Below are positions 6,171-7,336 of a stretch of 7,336 bases of DNA, piece by piece; position 1 is the stretch's first letter, and each line of letters opens with the position of its first letter. A model generated the notes under the pieces. It did not search any database. It was not told the DNA's origin and saw only the letters and a list, made by a program, of their open reading frames with translations. Made by a program: the position numbers and the translations under genes. This DNA is from Spirochaetota bacterium (GTDB lineage: Bacteria; Spirochaetota; UBA4802; UBA5550): NCBI GenBank assembly GCA_022704585.1, contig JAKJGD010000091.1, positions 1 through 7,336 on the forward strand. The letters run 5' to 3'.

Positions 6171-6190
6171 TAATTTATGATCATAAGTTA
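6171..6190. promoter_or_regulatory. 20-bp near-perfect palindrome, candidate operator
   Basis: The core TTATGATCATAA (6175-6186) is a perfect 12-bp palindrome. It extends to 20 bp (6171-6190) with one mismatched pair. The related TTATGACCATA at 6090-6100 overlaps the receptor promoter. The surroundings are very AT-rich, so chance palindromes are more likely here, but the two related copies in a divergent control region fit a dimeric regulator. The regulator is not identified. Confidence 0.35.
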
Positions 6191-6271
6191 TATAAGATAA
6201 TTGATAAATATTTTCATTGCATATTTTTTTATAACTCAGAAGGTGGATATCGATCATTATCGTACACGTTT

Positions 6272-6284
6272 GTTATCCGGGATA
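6272..6284 (+). promoter_or_regulatory. GTTATCCGGGA motif upstream of tupA, candidate operator
   Basis: GTTATCCGGGA (6272-6282) is identical to 584-594 in the operator-like repeat of the Fe-S operon. Here it forms a compact pseudo-palindrome, TATCC-G-GGATA (6274-6284), 41 nt before the tupA start codon. The position and the shared sequence suggest common control of both units. Confidence 0.45.
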
Positions 6285-6313
6285 CCGCTGCCTTTCATGG
6301 ATAGCAAATAACC

Positions 6314-6319
6314 AAGGAG
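6314..6319 (+). promoter_or_regulatory. Ribosome binding site that fixes the tupA start
   Basis: AAGGAG lies directly against an ATG at 6320 but 6 nt before the in-frame ATG at 6326. Only the second has workable spacing, so translation should start at 6326 and the protein begins MFTRRS. Confidence 0.75.
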
Positions 6320-6325
6320 ATGGAT

Positions 6326-7156
6326 ATGTTCACCCGAAGATCGATTGCAGTCCTGCTGATAGGATTTATTTTTGCCTGTATGGGCTGGGCCGGTCTCAGA
6401 GCCGCGGGCAAGGATATCATTCTCGCCACTACGACCAGCACCCAGGACACGGGCCTGCTTGACGAGCTCGTGCCTGTGTTCGAGAAGAAGACCGGTTTCC
6501 GGGTAAAGACCATCGCCGTCGGATCCGGCATGGCCATGGCCATGGGCGAGCGGGGCGAGGCCGACGTGCTGCTGGTCCATTCGCCTGACGCGGAGGAGCG
6601 GTTCGTGAAAAGCGGCTTTGGCGTGAATCGCCTGCCCGTGATGCACAACGACTTCGTGATAATCGGACCGGCGAACGATCCGGCCGGGATACGGACGGTG
6701 AAAAAGGCCGGCGAGGCATTCAGGAAAATTGCGGAATCAAAATCGCTTTTCATATCCCGCGGCGATAAGTCCGGGACCCACGTGAAGGAGCTGAAGCTCT
6801 GGAAGGAAGCCGGCATACATCCGGAAAAGCAGACCTGGTACCAGCAAACGGGCCTCGGCATGGGGCAGACTATAGCGGTCGCTAACGAGAAGTACGGGTA
6901 TACGATCTCGGACCGCGCGTCATATCTTTCGCTGAAAGGGAAGATCGACCTCGTGCTTCTGCTGGAGGGAGACCGGTCGCTGCTCAATAAATACCATGTC
7001 ATACAGGTGAACCCGAAAAAGTTTCCCGGCGTCAACGCGCCGGGCGCAAAGGCATTCTCGAATTTTCTGGTTGCTCCCCTTACCCAGAAGATGATCGAGT
7101 CGTTCGGTGCGAAACAATATGGGGAAGTGCTCTTCTTCCCGGACGCGCGGAAATAG
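6326..7156 (+). CDS. tupA: Tungstate ABC transporter, periplasmic substrate-binding protein TupA
   Basis: TupA binds tungstate in the periplasm and passes it to TupB/TupC for import, supplying tungstoenzymes. The 276-residue protein has a signal peptide (RR at 4-5, hydrophobic core 6-24, cleavage near 27). The mature part carries the TupA landmarks: TTTSTQDTG at 35-43, whose TTTS loop is the oxyanion-binding signature, VGSGMAMAMG at 65-74, SRGDKSGTH at 144-152, and the later TGLGMGQT loop. Molybdate-binding ModA and WtpA do not have this TTTS...SRGDxSGTH combination. The length is typical for TupA. It is divergent from the TonB receptor and 9 nt upstream of tupB. Control may act through the GTTATCCGGGA motif at 6272. 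TupA proteins favour tungstate strongly over molybdate, but substrate cannot be proven from sequence alone. Confidence 0.93.
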   Translation: MFTRRSIAVLLIGFIFACMGWAGLRAAGKDIILATTTSTQDTGLLDELVPVFEKKTGFRVKTIAVGSGMAMAMGERGEADVLLVHSPDAEERFVKSGFGVNRLPVMHNDFVIIGPANDPAGIRTVKKAGEAFRKIAESKSLFISRGDKSGTHVKELKLWKEAGIHPEKQTWYQQTGLGMGQTIAVANEKYGYTISDRASYLSLKGKIDLVLLLEGDRSLLNKYHVIQVNPKKFPGVNAPGAKAFSNFLVAPLTQKMIESFGAKQYGEVLFFPDARK

Positions 7157-7165
7157 CATCCGTAC

Positions 7166-7336
7166 ATGGACCTCATACTCGACGGCATCATCGAGGCGTT
7201 CCGGCTTATCGTTACCGGCGATCCGGAGGTCATGGACATCACGCTTCTGTCGCTCAGGATATCCGGGTCTGCGACCCTGATCAGCACCTGCATCGGCGTA
7301 TCGGCCGGCACGGCGGTGGCGCTCACGCGCTTCCCC
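7166..7336 (+). CDS. tupB: Tungstate ABC transporter permease TupB (N-terminal 57 residues, runs off right edge)
   Basis: The visible 57 residues begin MDLILDGIIEAFRLIVTGDP. They continue into EVMDITLLSLRISGSA and the first transmembrane helix (about 34-52), ending ALTRFP. The EAFRLIxxGDPEV...TLLSLRxSG pattern is characteristic of TupB permeases. TupB forms the membrane channel for tungstate with the ATPase TupC, which should lie beyond the right edge. The ATG at 7166 is 9 nt past the tupA stop. The ribosome site is weak (GGAAA, about 7149-7153, inside the end of tupA), so expression may depend partly on translation of tupA. Confidence 0.92.
   Translation, partial: MDLILDGIIEAFRLIVTGDPEVMDITLLSLRISGSATLISTCIGVSAGTAVALTRFP

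Larger units (their letters stand above)
6042..6313. other. Divergent AT-rich control region between the TonB receptor and tupA
   Basis: No plausible gene lies here. The left part holds the receptor promoter (6077-6105). The middle holds palindromes at 6113-6122 (TTGTATACAA) and 6171-6190, and a tandem AAGTAATTA pair (6138-6155). The right part holds the GTTATCCGGGA motif. No strong rightward promoter for tupA is visible. TATAAC at 6230-6235 is a possible -10 box but lacks a good -35 partner. Confidence 0.6.

Noticed and set aside
6241..6325. Moco/Tuco-type riboswitch ahead of tupA
   Set aside because: These are known upstream of molybdate and tungstate genes, but the leader here is short and mostly AT-rich, and I could not trace the conserved stems. 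A covariance-model search would settle it.
6295..7326. A 343-codon open frame on the minus strand
   Set aside because: It is antisense to tupA and tupB, is serine-rich without domains, and crosses the control region. TupA is unmistakable on the plus strand.
1..7336. CRISPR arrays, tRNA or rRNA genes, insertion sequences
   Set aside because: I saw no regularly spaced repeats, no cloverleaf-like sequence, no transposase motifs and no terminal inverted repeats in the window.

Overview
The window reads as Gram-negative chromosome. It has GC-rich genes separated by very AT-rich intergenic DNA, and it encodes an outer-membrane TonB-dependent receptor, a lipoprotein and a CcsA/ResB (System II-type) heme-handling pair. 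It also has a tungstate ABC importer and an iron-sulfur protein with two 4Fe-4S motifs. Tungstate uptake, Fe-S proteins and System II together suggest an anaerobe, perhaps related to the former Deltaproteobacteria. No marker gene fixes the phylum, so this is only an inference.

Layout. (1) Positions 1-342, minus strand: the first 114 residues of a ferredoxin-like protein that runs off the left edge. (2) 368-559, minus: a short damaged gene that starts with the IDDTD signature of the TiaS-like family and then loses frame. (3) 560-756: an intergenic stretch with a strong sigma-70-like promoter for the leftward genes and a 29-bp inverted repeat lying over the predicted transcription start. (4) 757-6030, minus: a four-gene block, read in the order TonB-dependent receptor, SUOX-fold lipoprotein, CcsA-like protein, ResB/CcsB-like protein. 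The last three are packed with gaps of 5 and 1 nt, and a stable hairpin separates the receptor from the lipoprotein. (5) 6031-6325: a divergent, AT-rich control region. (6) 6326-7336, plus: tupA and the start of tupB, a tungstate ABC transporter that continues beyond the right edge.

How it may fit together. The four minus-strand genes could form a path across the envelope: an outer-membrane gated channel, a periplasmic lipoprotein of the sulfite-oxidase fold with no visible Moco-ligating cysteine, and a two-protein inner-membrane module of the kind that moves or holds heme. No c-type cytochrome or apocytochrome ligase partner lies beside it, and the CcsA heme-binding WWD motif has lost its aspartate. 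Acquisition or trafficking of heme or another metal ligand is therefore as plausible as ordinary cytochrome c maturation. An 11-bp sequence, GTTATCCGGGA, occurs both at the promoter of the Fe-S operon and just upstream of tupA. This suggests one regulator, perhaps tungstate-responsive, controls both. These functional links are inferences from gene order and motifs.
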